A stretch of DNA of 24,799 nucleotides from assembly GCA_002353835.1 (NCBI GenBank), contig DEKL01000029.1, positions 190-24,988 on the forward strand, read 5' to 3'. How positions within the stretch are numbered: the first letter of the stretch is position 1; every line of letters starts with the position of its first letter. Shown one piece after another: positions 18,037 through 24,799 of this stretch. The translations under genes and the position numbers were made by a program. This DNA comes from Alphaproteobacteria bacterium UBA2723. GTDB taxonomy: Bacteria > Pseudomonadota > Alphaproteobacteria > RF32 > CAG-239. A model generated the notes under the pieces. That model did not search any database and was not told the DNA's origin. It worked only from the letters and a program-made list of their open reading frames with translations.

Positions 18037-19843
18037 CTCCAAATCCAATCACAAACTTCGCTATTTATTAAAGCGTTCGCTCATCATTTTCAGTTTAAAC
18101 ATACTTCTTTTGTTTGTACTTATCGGCAGGCTCTATTATTTACAAATTTATCAAGGCGAAAAATATGCTCTTTTAGCAGACAGTAACCGTTTGTCGCGCC
18201 GTTTATTGGCTCCGCCGCGCGGTACCATCAATGACCGTAACGGCATAGAACTCGCGGTTAACACCCAAAACTTTCAAGCCATGCTTATCTCCGAGCAATG
18301 CCGTAACATTGATAAATTTTTACAAGATTTAACCCCAATTTTGAATTTATCGTCAGATGACATTGAGCGCATCAAAAAAGATATTGCTCACCACCGCCGT
18401 TTTGTTCCCATCAAAATAAAAGACAACTTATCCTGGGAAGAAGTTTCAACATTGATGATAAACAGTAACACCTTTCCGGGATTAATCATTGATGAAGGGC
18501 TTATTCGTTCTTACCCGTTTAAGCAATATACGGCGCACCCGTTAGGCTATGTCGGTTCGGTATCGGAAGCTGATTTACAAAAATCAGATGCCCCGTTATT
18601 GCAAGTTCCCGGTTTCAAAATCGGAAAATCCGGCTTTGAAAAAACTTATGATGAAGAACTGCGCGGCAAGGAAGGCATTTTAACTTATGAAGTAAATGCC
18701 TACGGTCGTATTATGCGTGAAATAGAGAAAAAAGAAGGAAAAAAGGGAAAAGACTTAGACTTAACCATAGATATCAGGTTACAAAAAGCGGCTTATGATG
18801 CCTTTGGCAAAGAATCAGGTGCCGCTGTTGTTTTAGATGTTCATACCGGCGAAATACTTGCCTTTGTTTCCGTTCCTTCTTTTGACCCGAATTTATTTGT
18901 TGACGGCATTTCCATTAAAAACTGGAATACCCTTCTTTATGATGAAAAAACACCGATGACGGATAAAGCCATCTCCGGACAATACTCCCCCGGTTCCACC
19001 TTTAAAATTGTTGTTTCCTTAGCAGCTCTTGAAGCCGGTGTTATTACCACCCAAACAAGATCATTTTGTTCAGGCAAAATGCAGCTCGGCAATCATCTGT
19101 TTCACTGTTGGAAACACAGCGGTCACGGTCACTTAAATGTTATTGAAGCAATTAAAAACTCCTGTGATATTTTCTTTTATGAAACAGCCTTAAAATTAGG
19201 CATAGAAAAAATCGCCGAAATGAGCCACAAACTCGGTCTCGGCGAAATTTATGATATCGGCTTGGAAAATCAAAAAGCCGGTGTTATTCCTAATAAAAAA
19301 TGGAAACAAGAAACCTTAAAACAACCATGGCAACAAGGTGAAACGGTTATTGCCGGTATCGGTCAGGGCTACGTTTTGGTCACCCCTCTGCAACTGGCAA
19401 CCATGCTGGCAAGAGTTGTTAACGGCGGTTATGCCGTCAACCCGACATTTATCAAAAAAGAACATCCCACCAAACCGAAAAAAATAAATATTAAACCGGA
19501 AAATTTGGCAATTGTGAAACAGGGAATGTTTGAGGTTGTTAACGGCGTTGGCGGTACCGCAACCCGCGCCAGATTAAAATTGAAAGGCATACAAATGGGC
19601 GGTAAAACCGGTACCACTCAAGTCCGTCGCATCAGCTTAAAAGAACGTGCAAAAGGTATCAGACGAGATGAAGATTTACCGTGGAAATATCGTAACCACG
19701 CATGGTTTATGGCTTATGCGCCGCATGATAATCCGAAATATGCTGTCGCCGTTATTGCCGAACACGGACGTTCCGGCTCCGGTGTTGCCGCACCTATTGC
19801 CTCAAAAATTCTTGAAGAAGCGATAAAACTTGATATCAGATAA
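18023..19843 (+). CDS. mrdA: Penicillin-binding protein 2
   Basis: A class B transpeptidase that crosslinks new peptidoglycan in the lateral wall and activates RodA. The 606 residues have one N-terminal membrane segment (about 16-38), the pedestal domain and the transpeptidase domain. Active-site motifs are all present: S325-T-F-K328, S380-C-D382 and K528-T-G-T531. APPRGTINDRNG near residue 55 is the usual class B start of the pedestal. TGGAGGAA before the ATG lies inside mreD, so translation is coupled. Normal length and no missing catalytic residue. Confidence 0.96.
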   Translation: MKKSNSKSNHKLRYLLKRSLIIFSLNILLLFVLIGRLYYLQIYQGEKYALLADSNRLSRRLLAPPRGTINDRNGIELAVNTQNFQAMLISEQCRNIDKFLQDLTPILNLSSDDIERIKKDIAHHRRFVPIKIKDNLSWEEVSTLMINSNTFPGLIIDEGLIRSYPFKQYTAHPLGYVGSVSEADLQKSDAPLLQVPGFKIGKSGFEKTYDEELRGKEGILTYEVNAYGRIMREIEKKEGKKGKDLDLTIDIRLQKAAYDAFGKESGAAVVLDVHTGEILAFVSVPSFDPNLFVDGISIKNWNTLLYDEKTPMTDKAISGQYSPGSTFKIVVSLAALEAGVITTQTRSFCSGKMQLGNHLFHCWKHSGHGHLNVIEAIKNSCDIFFYETALKLGIEKIAEMSHKLGLGEIYDIGLENQKAGVIPNKKWKQETLKQPWQQGETVIAGIGQGYVLVTPLQLATMLARVVNGGYAVNPTFIKKEHPTKPKKINIKPENLAIVKQGMFEVVNGVGGTATRARLKLKGIQMGGKTGTTQVRRISLKERAKGIRRDEDLPWKYRNHAWFMAYAPHDNPKYAVAVIAEHGRSGSGVAAPIASKILEEAIKLDIR

Positions 19844-19854
19844 AGGACAAAGAA

Positions 19855-20988
19855 ATGACATTGCTATTAAATAGAAATCAAGAATTAAGCCTGAAAGAAC
19901 GCTTTCTTAATTTAAACTTTGTCTTTATCGGCATCATCATTTTATTAGCTTCCATCGGCTGTATTACCCTTTATTCCGTTGCCGGCGGGAAGTTGTCTCC
20001 TTGGGCATTAAATCAAGCCCTGCGCTTTGCCATGGGGTTGATTATTATGCTTATTGCCGCGCTTATTCAACCCGAATTTTATTATAAAATTGCCACCCCG
20101 TTTTATATTTTCACGCTGATATTACTGATTATTGTTGATGCCGTCGGGCATATCGGTATGGGCGCGCAACGTTGGATAAACTTAGGTATTTTTAATTTGC
20201 AACCTTCAGAACTGATGAAAATTGCCGTTGTTTTACAACTGGCAAAGTATTTCAGCGTTGCCCCGATAGAGAGTATCCGTAGCATTAAAGGCATTATTAT
20301 TCCTGTCATCTTAGTCGCCGTACCGGTGGCATTTATTGTCATACAGCCGGATTTAGGCACTTCATTGATGGTACTGTTTTGTGCTGTTGCCATGTTTTAT
20401 TTGGCCGGTGTGCAATGGTGGAAGTTCGGCTTAGGTATCGGCGCCGTGGTTGCTGCCATGCCTGTTCTATGGCATTTTTTACATGACTACCAAAAAAACC
20501 GTATTTTAACATTTTTAGACCCGGAAAGAGACCCCTTAAACACCGGTTATCATATAATTCAGGCAAAGATTGCCTTAGGTTCGGGCGGTTTGTGGGGTAA
20601 AGGCTTTTTATCCGGTACACAGAGCCACCTAAACTTTCTACCGGAACCGCATACCGATTTTATTTTTACCACCTACTCGGAAGAATTTGGTATGATAGGC
20701 GGTGCTTTGGTAATTTTATTAAACCTCATTTTAATCAGCTACGGTTATTGGTTTGCCTTTCGCATTCACAACAGTAATTATTTCGGAAAAATGGTTATTT
20801 TAGGGTTGAATACCAACTACTTTTTATACATTTTCATCAATATTGCCATGGTAACCGGTCTTCTTCCGGTGGTTGGTATTCCGTTACCGTTAATCAGCTA
20901 CGGCGGCACGGTTATTTTAACGGTAATGACCAGTTTCGGCATTATGCTGTCATTTTATGTAAACCGAGACCGTGAACTGAAAAAATAA
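19855..20988 (+). CDS. rodA: SEDS glycosyltransferase RodA
   Basis: Polymerises lipid II into glycan strands together with PBP2. The 377 residues have about ten membrane spans. The SEDS signatures are clear: GAQRWINLGIFNLQPSELMK, the periplasmic-loop text GFLSGTQSHLNFLPEPHTDF with its catalytic aspartate, and the C-terminal GIPLPLISYGGT. AAAGGA precedes the ATG, 11 bases after the mrdA stop. It is the last morphogenesis gene of the operon. Confidence 0.97.
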   Translation: MTLLLNRNQELSLKERFLNLNFVFIGIIILLASIGCITLYSVAGGKLSPWALNQALRFAMGLIIMLIAALIQPEFYYKIATPFYIFTLILLIIVDAVGHIGMGAQRWINLGIFNLQPSELMKIAVVLQLAKYFSVAPIESIRSIKGIIIPVILVAVPVAFIVIQPDLGTSLMVLFCAVAMFYLAGVQWWKFGLGIGAVVAAMPVLWHFLHDYQKNRILTFLDPERDPLNTGYHIIQAKIALGSGGLWGKGFLSGTQSHLNFLPEPHTDFIFTTYSEEFGMIGGALVILLNLILISYGYWFAFRIHNSNYFGKMVILGLNTNYFLYIFINIAMVTGLLPVVGIPLPLISYGGTVILTVMTSFGIMLSFYVNRDRELKK

Positions 20989-21044
20989 CCCCTCTTGAAA
21001 AAAGCATTAAAGAACATATCTCTCTTAAAAAAGGAGAAGATATC

Positions 21045-21446
21045 ATGCAGAAATTTATCGTATTTTTGATAACCTTATGCTTATGCGCTTGCGCCACCCC
21101 GCAAAAATATGAGCAAAAACTTATTAAGGAAACCGGCAAAACCGAACAAGCTTTAATCGCTTCTTGGGGAAAACCGAGCCAAATTAAAGAATTAAGCAAC
21201 GGCGATAAGATTTTAACCTACACATTTAAAAACAATCAAGTCTTACCGGAGCCGGAATTTTATAACAGTATCGGTCTTATGGATGAAGATGAAATGTTTT
21301 ATCCGTTCACTTATGGCGGAGATATGATTCCCGATGGTAATTTCTTAGGAGAGAACATTACCGATTATTGTCAGACCAAGTTTTACTTAAAAAACAATAT
21401 TGTGACATCATGGCAATATAAGGGAAATGCTTGTGTTGCCATATAA
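21045..21446 (+). CDS. Small lipoprotein at the end of the mre-rod unit
   Basis: A 133-residue protein with a lipoprotein signal (MQKFIVFLITLCLCAC; lipobox LCAC, lipidated Cys16). The mature start contains LIASWGKPSQIKELSNGDKI followed by YTF, a pattern seen in small outer-membrane lipoproteins with a BamE/SmpA-like fold, though the match is by style only. AAAAGGAG lies upstream of the ATG. It begins 56 bases after rodA on the same strand with no terminator between, so it may be the last gene of the operon. A bidirectional terminator follows. Confidence 0.83.
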   Translation: MQKFIVFLITLCLCACATPQKYEQKLIKETGKTEQALIASWGKPSQIKELSNGDKILTYTFKNNQVLPEPEFYNSIGLMDEDEMFYPFTYGGDMIPDGNFLGENITDYCQTKFYLKNNIVTSWQYKGNACVAI

Positions 21447-21476
21447 AAAAGAGGGGAAATTCCCCTCTTCTCTTTT
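21445..21476. terminator. Bidirectional terminator after the small lipoprotein
   Basis: A 9- to 10-bp perfect stem (AAGAGGGGA / TCCCCTCTT) with T-rich tails on both strands, better on the minus strand. It serves the lipoprotein and the convergent gene at 21489. Confidence 0.88.
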
Positions 21477-21488
21477 ATAAGTATTGCT

Positions 21489-22487
21489 TTAAGCTGTTTC
21501 ACGCTTTACCACGTGACGCATCTTAACAACTTTGGCTATTCCCTCATTTTGTTTATCTAAAATTTCATGAGCTTTAATTCTAACCGCATGTTGTTTATCG
21601 CGTTTGGTTCTCTCGCGGAAAATATCTTCATTTTTTTCCATCCGCGCAAAATCCATTTTTAAGCTTTCAGTCAAGCTGTCATAACCGGAAAGCGCACGCG
21701 TACGAGCATTACCTTTAACTTCTTCAATCTTAATCCCCTGATCTTTCATGGCAGTTGTTAATTCTGCTAAGACATCAGGCGTTAAATGTCTTAAGGCAGC
21801 CTGTTGCGGCTGAGCACGCAAGTAATCTACCATATTTTGACGCGATTCTCTGCTTTCCAAACGTCTGACTGTTTTCTTGAATTCACGTTCAAAAGCCGCA
21901 ATTTTCTTTTCAACTTCAGCTCTTTCATCAGTCGTAAGACCGCCTCTTTCCAAACGTTTCTTATTTCTACTCAAAAGCTTTGCCATGTGAAGAGCATATT
22001 TTTCCGGCTGATTTTTCTTCCAGTCATCTCTAATAGCTACTAAATCTTTATAGCGCGTTTCCAACCAACGGGCCAATTGTTCTTCTGTCAGAGTACCGTC
22101 ACCAAATTCAAGCAACAAAAGCTCTCTTTCTTCTCTATTCTGCATAAGGGTAGAAACAGTATCCTGCGCATAACCCAAAGCCAGCAACTCTACGCTGTAA
22201 CTCATCAGTTCGGTATTATCTTTTTCTTCTTTCTTAGCTGTTGTTTCTTCTTTATAAATATATGCCTGTACCGTTTCATTTCCGTTTAAGACCTCTTTCG
22301 GTAACTTATCGTGACAACGGCTCTTAATCCACTCGGGAACTTGGCACCAAATAGCGTAATCTCTCGCGTGTTTAGACATCAAGGAATTAGCTAAAGCCTC
22401 CGGAATTTCACCTGTCGGTATCAAACGATAGTCATCAGGATAATTCGTCTGTAAAAAACGGATAAAATCATCAGATAACGTTGCCAT
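21489..22487 (-). CDS. Orphan 332-residue charged helical protein
   Basis: I do not recognise a family. It is cytoplasmic by sequence, with no signal or membrane segment. Nearly all of it is highly charged helix: a 60-residue head (FIRFLQTNYPDDYRLIPTGE), a lysine/glutamate linker (KEETTAKKEEKDN), then long helices (SRNKKRLERGGLTTDERAEV, AFEREFKKTVRRLESRESRQ) likely to form coiled coils, and the basic tail VVKMRHVVKRETA. The frame is open from an ATG at 22520, but the predicted transcription start is near 22525. GGGAG lies 8 bases before the ATG at 22487, so that one was chosen. It has a very good promoter and its own convergent terminator. Confidence 0.8.
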   Translation of the reverse strand: MATLSDDFIRFLQTNYPDDYRLIPTGEIPEALANSLMSKHARDYAIWCQVPEWIKSRCHDKLPKEVLNGNETVQAYIYKEETTAKKEEKDNTELMSYSVELLALGYAQDTVSTLMQNREERELLLLEFGDGTLTEEQLARWLETRYKDLVAIRDDWKKNQPEKYALHMAKLLSRNKKRLERGGLTTDERAEVEKKIAAFEREFKKTVRRLESRESRQNMVDYLRAQPQQAALRHLTPDVLAELTTAMKDQGIKIEEVKGNARTRALSGYDSLTESLKMDFARMEKNEDIFRERTKRDKQHAVRIKAHEILDKQNEGIAKVVKMRHVVKRETA

Positions 22488-22531
22488 GACACAAACTCCC
22501 TTAAAAAGGATTAAACTCATCTTTCAAGACT

Positions 22532-22560
22532 ATAGTAGCATAATTGCAAAAATCGTGCAA
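22532..22560 (-). promoter_or_regulatory. Strong promoter of the 332-residue orphan
   Basis: TTGCAC (22555-22560), a 17-base spacer and TACTAT (22532-22537), preceded by TGC (extended -10). It fixes the translation start at 22487 rather than 22520. Confidence 0.78.
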
Positions 22561-22572
22561 CAAAAAACGAAC

Positions 22573-22612
22573 AAAAAAATCCCCTCAAAACGACATCAGT
22601 CATTTTAAGGGG
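22573..22612 (-). terminator. Terminator of the 22636-23007 gene
   Basis: On the minus strand a 14-bp stem (CCCCTTAAAATGAC / GTCGTTTTGAGGGG) with a TGAT loop is followed by a T run. Two positions are G-U pairs in the minus-strand RNA and mismatches on the other strand, so the structure is built for minus-strand transcription. Confidence 0.85.
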
Positions 22613-22635
22613 TAAATTTGCTTTAAGCAACATTA

Positions 22636-23007
22636 TCAATCATCTAAATGAGCTTCGGCATCACGAACACCGTATTTATTGAGATAAAAGATAAATCGCC
22701 CGAGAAGCACAAGCACGCAAATAAAGCTCAAAAACGTACAAATAGCGTCTAAATACTTCATTCCGAGGTTTTCAAAGATACCGGAACAGCAGACAAAGAG
22801 TATGCCGAATCTGAACAACAGCGTGTAGATAGAACGTTTAGCACGCACCGCCTCAATAACAACTACCAAGGCCAAAACAAATGCCACCGAAAGCAGCACC
22901 AAAGAAAACCAACCACTTGCAATCCCCACGCACAAAGCAATGAGGTACAAAACAACTGAAATAGTTAAAAACCAACCAGTTGAATCAAATAAAGAAATTT
23001 TCTTCAT
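22636..23007 (-). CDS. Orphan small inner-membrane protein, probably acquired
   Basis: A 123-residue protein with about four hydrophobic segments (near 11-29, 32-54, 63-82 and 87-112) and the acidic tail YGVRDAEAHLDD. I see no known family. The ATG at 23007 gives the natural start MKKISLF after TTTTTAGGT. The longer frame from 23088 reads into sequence that looks like promoter. Codon use is unlike that of ftsH: only 4 of 21 leucines are TTA. The start leader matches that of the 128-residue orphan at 1300-1686, and both end in TGA. Confidence 0.75.
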   Translation of the reverse strand: MKKISLFDSTGWFLTISVVLYLIALCVGIASGWFSLVLLSVAFVLALVVVIEAVRAKRSIYTLLFRFGILFVCCSGIFENLGMKYLDAICTFLSFICVLVLLGRFIFYLNKYGVRDAEAHLDD

Positions 23008-23029
23008 ACCTAAAAATTTTAAAATTATA
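23005..23029 (-). promoter_or_regulatory. Start-site leader shared with the 1300-1686 gene
   Basis: A perfect TATAAT (23024-23029), seven bases, then TTTTTAGGTATG with the start codon. TACTTA (23047-23052) lies 17 bases upstream of the TATAAT and is a poor -35 box. The layout matches the leader at 1684-1709. Confidence 0.5.
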
Positions 23030-23098
23030 TACCAGTAATTATCAATTAAGTATGGACTAGCACATTGAAAATCAAAAATCAACAACAAATCTGCTTAG

Positions 23099-23155
23099 AA
23101 AAAATAAATCTTGAAAAATATAGTATTAAAAGATATCACATACTCAGTGGCGGCG
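23099..23155 (+). repeat. Duplicate of the tRNA-Arg promoter and first tRNA bases
   Basis: A direct repeat of 23328-23385. The first 22 bases are identical, the middle has diverged with a 1-base indel, and the end AGTGGCGGCG is identical. GGCGGCG is the 5' acceptor strand of the tRNA. After it the tRNA body is absent and the 158-bp repeat begins at once. Confidence 0.85.
23111..23139 (+). promoter_or_regulatory. Duplicated tRNA-type promoter facing repeat copy 1
   Basis: TTGAAA (23111-23116) and TATCAC (23134-23139) with a 17-base spacer, the same layout as the tRNA promoter downstream. Transcription would start near 23146 and run into the repeat. Confidence 0.5.
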
Positions 23156-23312
23156 GCTTGCAGGATAAAAAACGTTTAGTAAACGTTTTTTATCGAAAGC
23201 TATAGCAGTTGTTAGGTTGTGACTTGCCGTAAGGCAACCAAAACAACCGTTACAACTGGCTTGACCGAAGCGAAGTTAACGCGCACAACAAGTGCACGTT
23301 TACGGAGCAAGA
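23155..23312 (+). repeat. 158-bp structured repeat, copy 1
   Basis: Identical to copy 2 at 155 of 158 positions, with no gaps. Ends pair as CTTGC / GCAAG. Inside are a perfect 13-bp palindrome with one central base (23166-23192), a hairpin TTGCC-GTAA-GGCAA (23224-23237) enclosed by an 8-bp stem (23216-23223 with 23249-23256), and a GCAC / GTGC hairpin (23283-23295). It has no open reading frame of note. I cannot match it to a named family from memory. It could be a small non-autonomous mobile element, a repeated RNA gene or a tRNA-linked repeat. Confidence 0.88.
23166..23192. terminator. Perfect palindrome in repeat copy 1, terminator-like
   Basis: Arms TAAAAAACGTTTA / TAAACGTTTTTTA around one G. 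On either strand it gives an A run, a short CGTT-type stem and a T run, so it can act as a bidirectional terminator. The stem is AT-rich, so strength is uncertain. Confidence 0.5.
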
Positions 23313-23339
23313 CCTATATCAATAACAAAAAAATAAATC

Positions 23340-23368
23340 TTGAAAAATACAACATTCCCGAGTATCAA
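23340..23368 (+). promoter_or_regulatory. Promoter of tRNA-Arg(CCT)
   Basis: TTGAAA (23340-23345) and TATCAA (23363-23368) with a 17-base spacer. Predicted transcription starts about 4 bases before the tRNA. Confidence 0.65.
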
Positions 23369-23378
23369 ATATTTTAGT

Positions 23379-23455
<77 letters not shown>

Positions 23456-23462
23456 AATAAAT

Positions 23463-23488
23463 AAGCACCCTTTATGGGTGTTTTTTAT
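23463..23488 (+). terminator. Terminator of tRNA-Arg
   Basis: A CACCC / GGGTG stem with flanking A-T pairs and a 5-base loop, followed by TTTTTT, 8 bases after the CCA. Confidence 0.85.
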
Positions 23489-23507
23489 TTGGTCATAGTA
23501 AAAACAA

Positions 23508-23522
23508 GGGACACGAACCCAC
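23508..23522 (-). other. Inverted T-arm-like sequence
   Basis: On the minus strand this reads GTGGGTTCGTGTCCC, 14 of 15 bases identical to the T arm of the tRNA at 23428-23442. No rest of a tRNA is recognisable around it, so it may be a tRNA remnant or an inverted partial copy. Confidence 0.45.
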
Positions 23523-23530
23523 AAAAGTGG

Positions 23531-23688
23531 GGCTTGCAGGATAAAAAACGTTTAGTAAACGTTTTTTACCGAAAGCTATAGCAGTTGTTAGGTTGTAACT
23601 TGCCGTAAGGCAACCAAAACAACCGTTACAACTGGCTTGACCGAAGCGAAGTTAACGCGCACAAAAAGTGCACGTTTACGGAGCAAGA
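23531..23688 (+). repeat. 158-bp structured repeat, copy 2
   Basis: Offset from copy 1 by exactly 376 bases along its whole length. The three differences are T/C next to the palindrome, G/A at a stem position that is G-U in copy 1 and A-U here, and C/A in the loop of the GCAC / GTGC hairpin. It is preceded by AGTGG, the same five bases that precede copy 1 and the tRNA. It ends 16 bases before the cstA-like stop codon, so its palindrome may also end that gene's transcript. Confidence 0.88.
23542..23568. terminator. Perfect palindrome in repeat copy 2, possible cstA terminator
   Basis: The same 13-bp inverted repeat as in copy 1. Read on the minus strand it is the first hairpin with a T run after the transporter stop, about 140 bases downstream. 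Confidence 0.45.
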
Positions 23689-23704
23689 AGACTACATGCG
23701 CATC

Positions 23705-24799
23705 TCACTTTTTATGCTTAAAGACAAAGTACCCAACCGCCAATAATGCCACCGCAGTTCCGGTTAAGACAGACCAATCATGCGCCAAGCGAAATCCTAT
23801 CTTATCATACATAATATACGTCACACAAACTGATGTCATAAAGCCTGCCGGCAACAATGTTATCCAAAAATTCCTTTTTTCTCTGTAAAGATAAAATGTT
23901 GCCATCCACAAAGTAATTGTTGCTAAACACTGATTAGCCCAACCGAAATAAGTCCAAACTGTTGTCAGATCAAAAAAGCTCATAGCAATACCACCGGATA
24001 AAACGACAACGCTGATTAACAGACGTTTTTTCAACCCCAGATTTTCTTTAGCCCAGTAATCGCCTATCGTCAAACGTGCAGAACGAAATGCTGTATCGCC
24101 GGAAGTAATTGACAACAACACCACAGATAAAATTGCCAACATACCACCCCAGTGTCCTAAATAACCGGTTGCCACGTCAGAAATCACACCGCCCGGACCA
24201 CTTGTCACAATAACATTATTTAACCCCTCGCTTCCCTGATAAAATGCCATACCGAGAGTTGCCCATATCAAAGCAACAATACCCTCTGTTATCATTGCTC
24301 CGTAGAATATAGAGCGTCCGTATTTTTCATTAGCCAAACAACGCGCCATCAGTGGTGATTGTGTTGCATGAAAACCGCTTATTGCTCCGCAAGCAATTGT
24401 CACAAACATCAACGGAAAAATCGGCAATTTTTTAGGGTGCAGATTTGCAAGCGTCAATTCCGGATAAAACTCGTTCCCACTCATAGATAAAAAGGCCATC
24501 AAAGCCACGGTAACAACAATGAGCAACAAAGCAAACAAAGGATAAAATCGCCCGATAATTTTATCAATCGGCAACAAAGTTGCCAAAAAGTAATAGCTGA
24601 ATATAGCAACAATCCACCACAAAAAATCTGTACCAGATAAATTAGCCAGCATATGCGCCGGGCTCATAGCAAAAACAGACCCCAACAGCAACAAAAACAG
24701 CACCATAAAAACAAGAAAGACTGTCTTAATCCGAGAGCCTAAATATTTTTCAACCAGCGGCACCAAAGATTGCCCACCGTTTCTAACGGAAATCATTCC
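23705..24799 (-). CDS. cstA: CstA-family carbon-starvation transporter (3' part)
   Basis: A membrane transporter of the CstA/BtsT family, linked in enterobacteria to peptide or pyruvate uptake during carbon starvation. The frame is open to the window edge, so the start is missing, and 364 residues remain. About nine hydrophobic segments are visible. Family text: ISVRNGGQSLVPLVEKYLG at the start, SGFHATQSPLMARCL in the middle, and LLSITSGDTAFRSARLTIGD and TTVWTYFGWANQCLATITLW late. The C-terminus ends soon after (FVFKHKK), which fits the short form of about 480-500 residues rather than the roughly 700-residue E. coli CstA. The substrate cannot be told from the sequence. Confidence 0.88.
   Translation of the reverse strand, partial: GMISVRNGGQSLVPLVEKYLGSRIKTVFLVFMVLFLLLLGSVFAMSPAHMLANLSGTDFLWWIVAIFSYYFLATLLPIDKIIGRFYPLFALLLIVVTVALMAFLSMSGNEFYPELTLANLHPKKLPIFPLMFVTIACGAISGFHATQSPLMARCLANEKYGRSIFYGAMITEGIVALIWATLGMAFYQGSEGLNNVIVTSGPGGVISDVATGYLGHWGGMLAILSVVLLSITSGDTAFRSARLTIGDYWAKENLGLKKRLLISVVVLSGGIAMSFFDLTTVWTYFGWANQCLATITLWMATFYLYREKRNFWITLLPAGFMTSVCVTYIMYDKIGFRLAHDWSVLTGTAVALLAVGYFVFKHKK

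Noticed and set aside
23008..23088. N-terminal extension of the 123-residue membrane protein
   Set aside because: The added stretch covers the TATAAT and leader sequence shared with another gene.
23155..23312. Integron attC site in the repeat
   Set aside because: GTTAGGT and GTTAACG look vaguely like core sites, but the two-arm attC layout with matching inner boxes is not there and no integron gene is present.

Overview
The window looks like chromosomal DNA of an AT-rich (roughly 40% GC by eye) Gram-negative bacterium that uses the standard bacterial code, since TAA, TAG and TGA all end genes. PrmA, Ddl, the DUF3108 protein, aminopeptidase P and the order mreB-mreC-mreD-mrdA-rodA all look alphaproteobacterial. 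A host-associated or otherwise genome-reduced, uncultured alphaproteobacterium is my best guess. That guess rests on protein style and gene order, not on a marker phylogeny.

Layout. Positions 1-1230 hold the 3' part of ftsH with a clear terminator. A minus-strand stretch (1300-5021) follows: an orphan small protein, an orphan membrane protein, folA and rnhB (overlapping by 4 bases), a rhodanese-domain protein and a lipoprotein. Divergent from these is a plus-strand operon (5113-8121) of prmA, aminopeptidase P and an exported thioredoxin-like protein, followed by a separately promoted orphan (8219-8854). Minus-strand rplQ (8920-9369) stands alone with its own promoter, away from rpoA. Upstream of it are a 604-residue orphan with an excellent promoter and a two-gene unit of a DUF3108 exported protein and a U32 hydroxylase (trhP). 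From 13697 to 21446 the plus strand carries wall-growth genes: ddl, miaA, mreB, mreC, mreD, mrdA (PBP2), rodA and a small lipoprotein. After a convergent terminator come two minus-strand orphans.

The end of the window (23089-23704) has no protein gene. It holds a tRNA-Arg(CCT) with its own promoter and terminator, flanked by two 158-bp direct repeats that are 155/158 identical. The repeat appears able to fold, with a perfect 13-bp palindrome and further stems. The upstream copy sits directly behind a duplicate of the tRNA promoter and the first seven tRNA bases, as if the element had replaced a second tRNA copy. The window ends inside a CstA-family transporter gene on the minus strand.

How the genes work together: Ddl supplies the D-Ala-D-Ala precursor used in wall synthesis, and MreBCD with PBP2 and RodA form the elongasome that builds the lateral wall. 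FtsH, PrmA, L17, MiaA, TrhP and the tRNA belong to protein quality control and translation. The least explained parts are the repeat/tRNA module and two small orphan genes (1300-1686 and 22636-23007) that share a nearly identical start-site leader and a codon use unlike ftsH.
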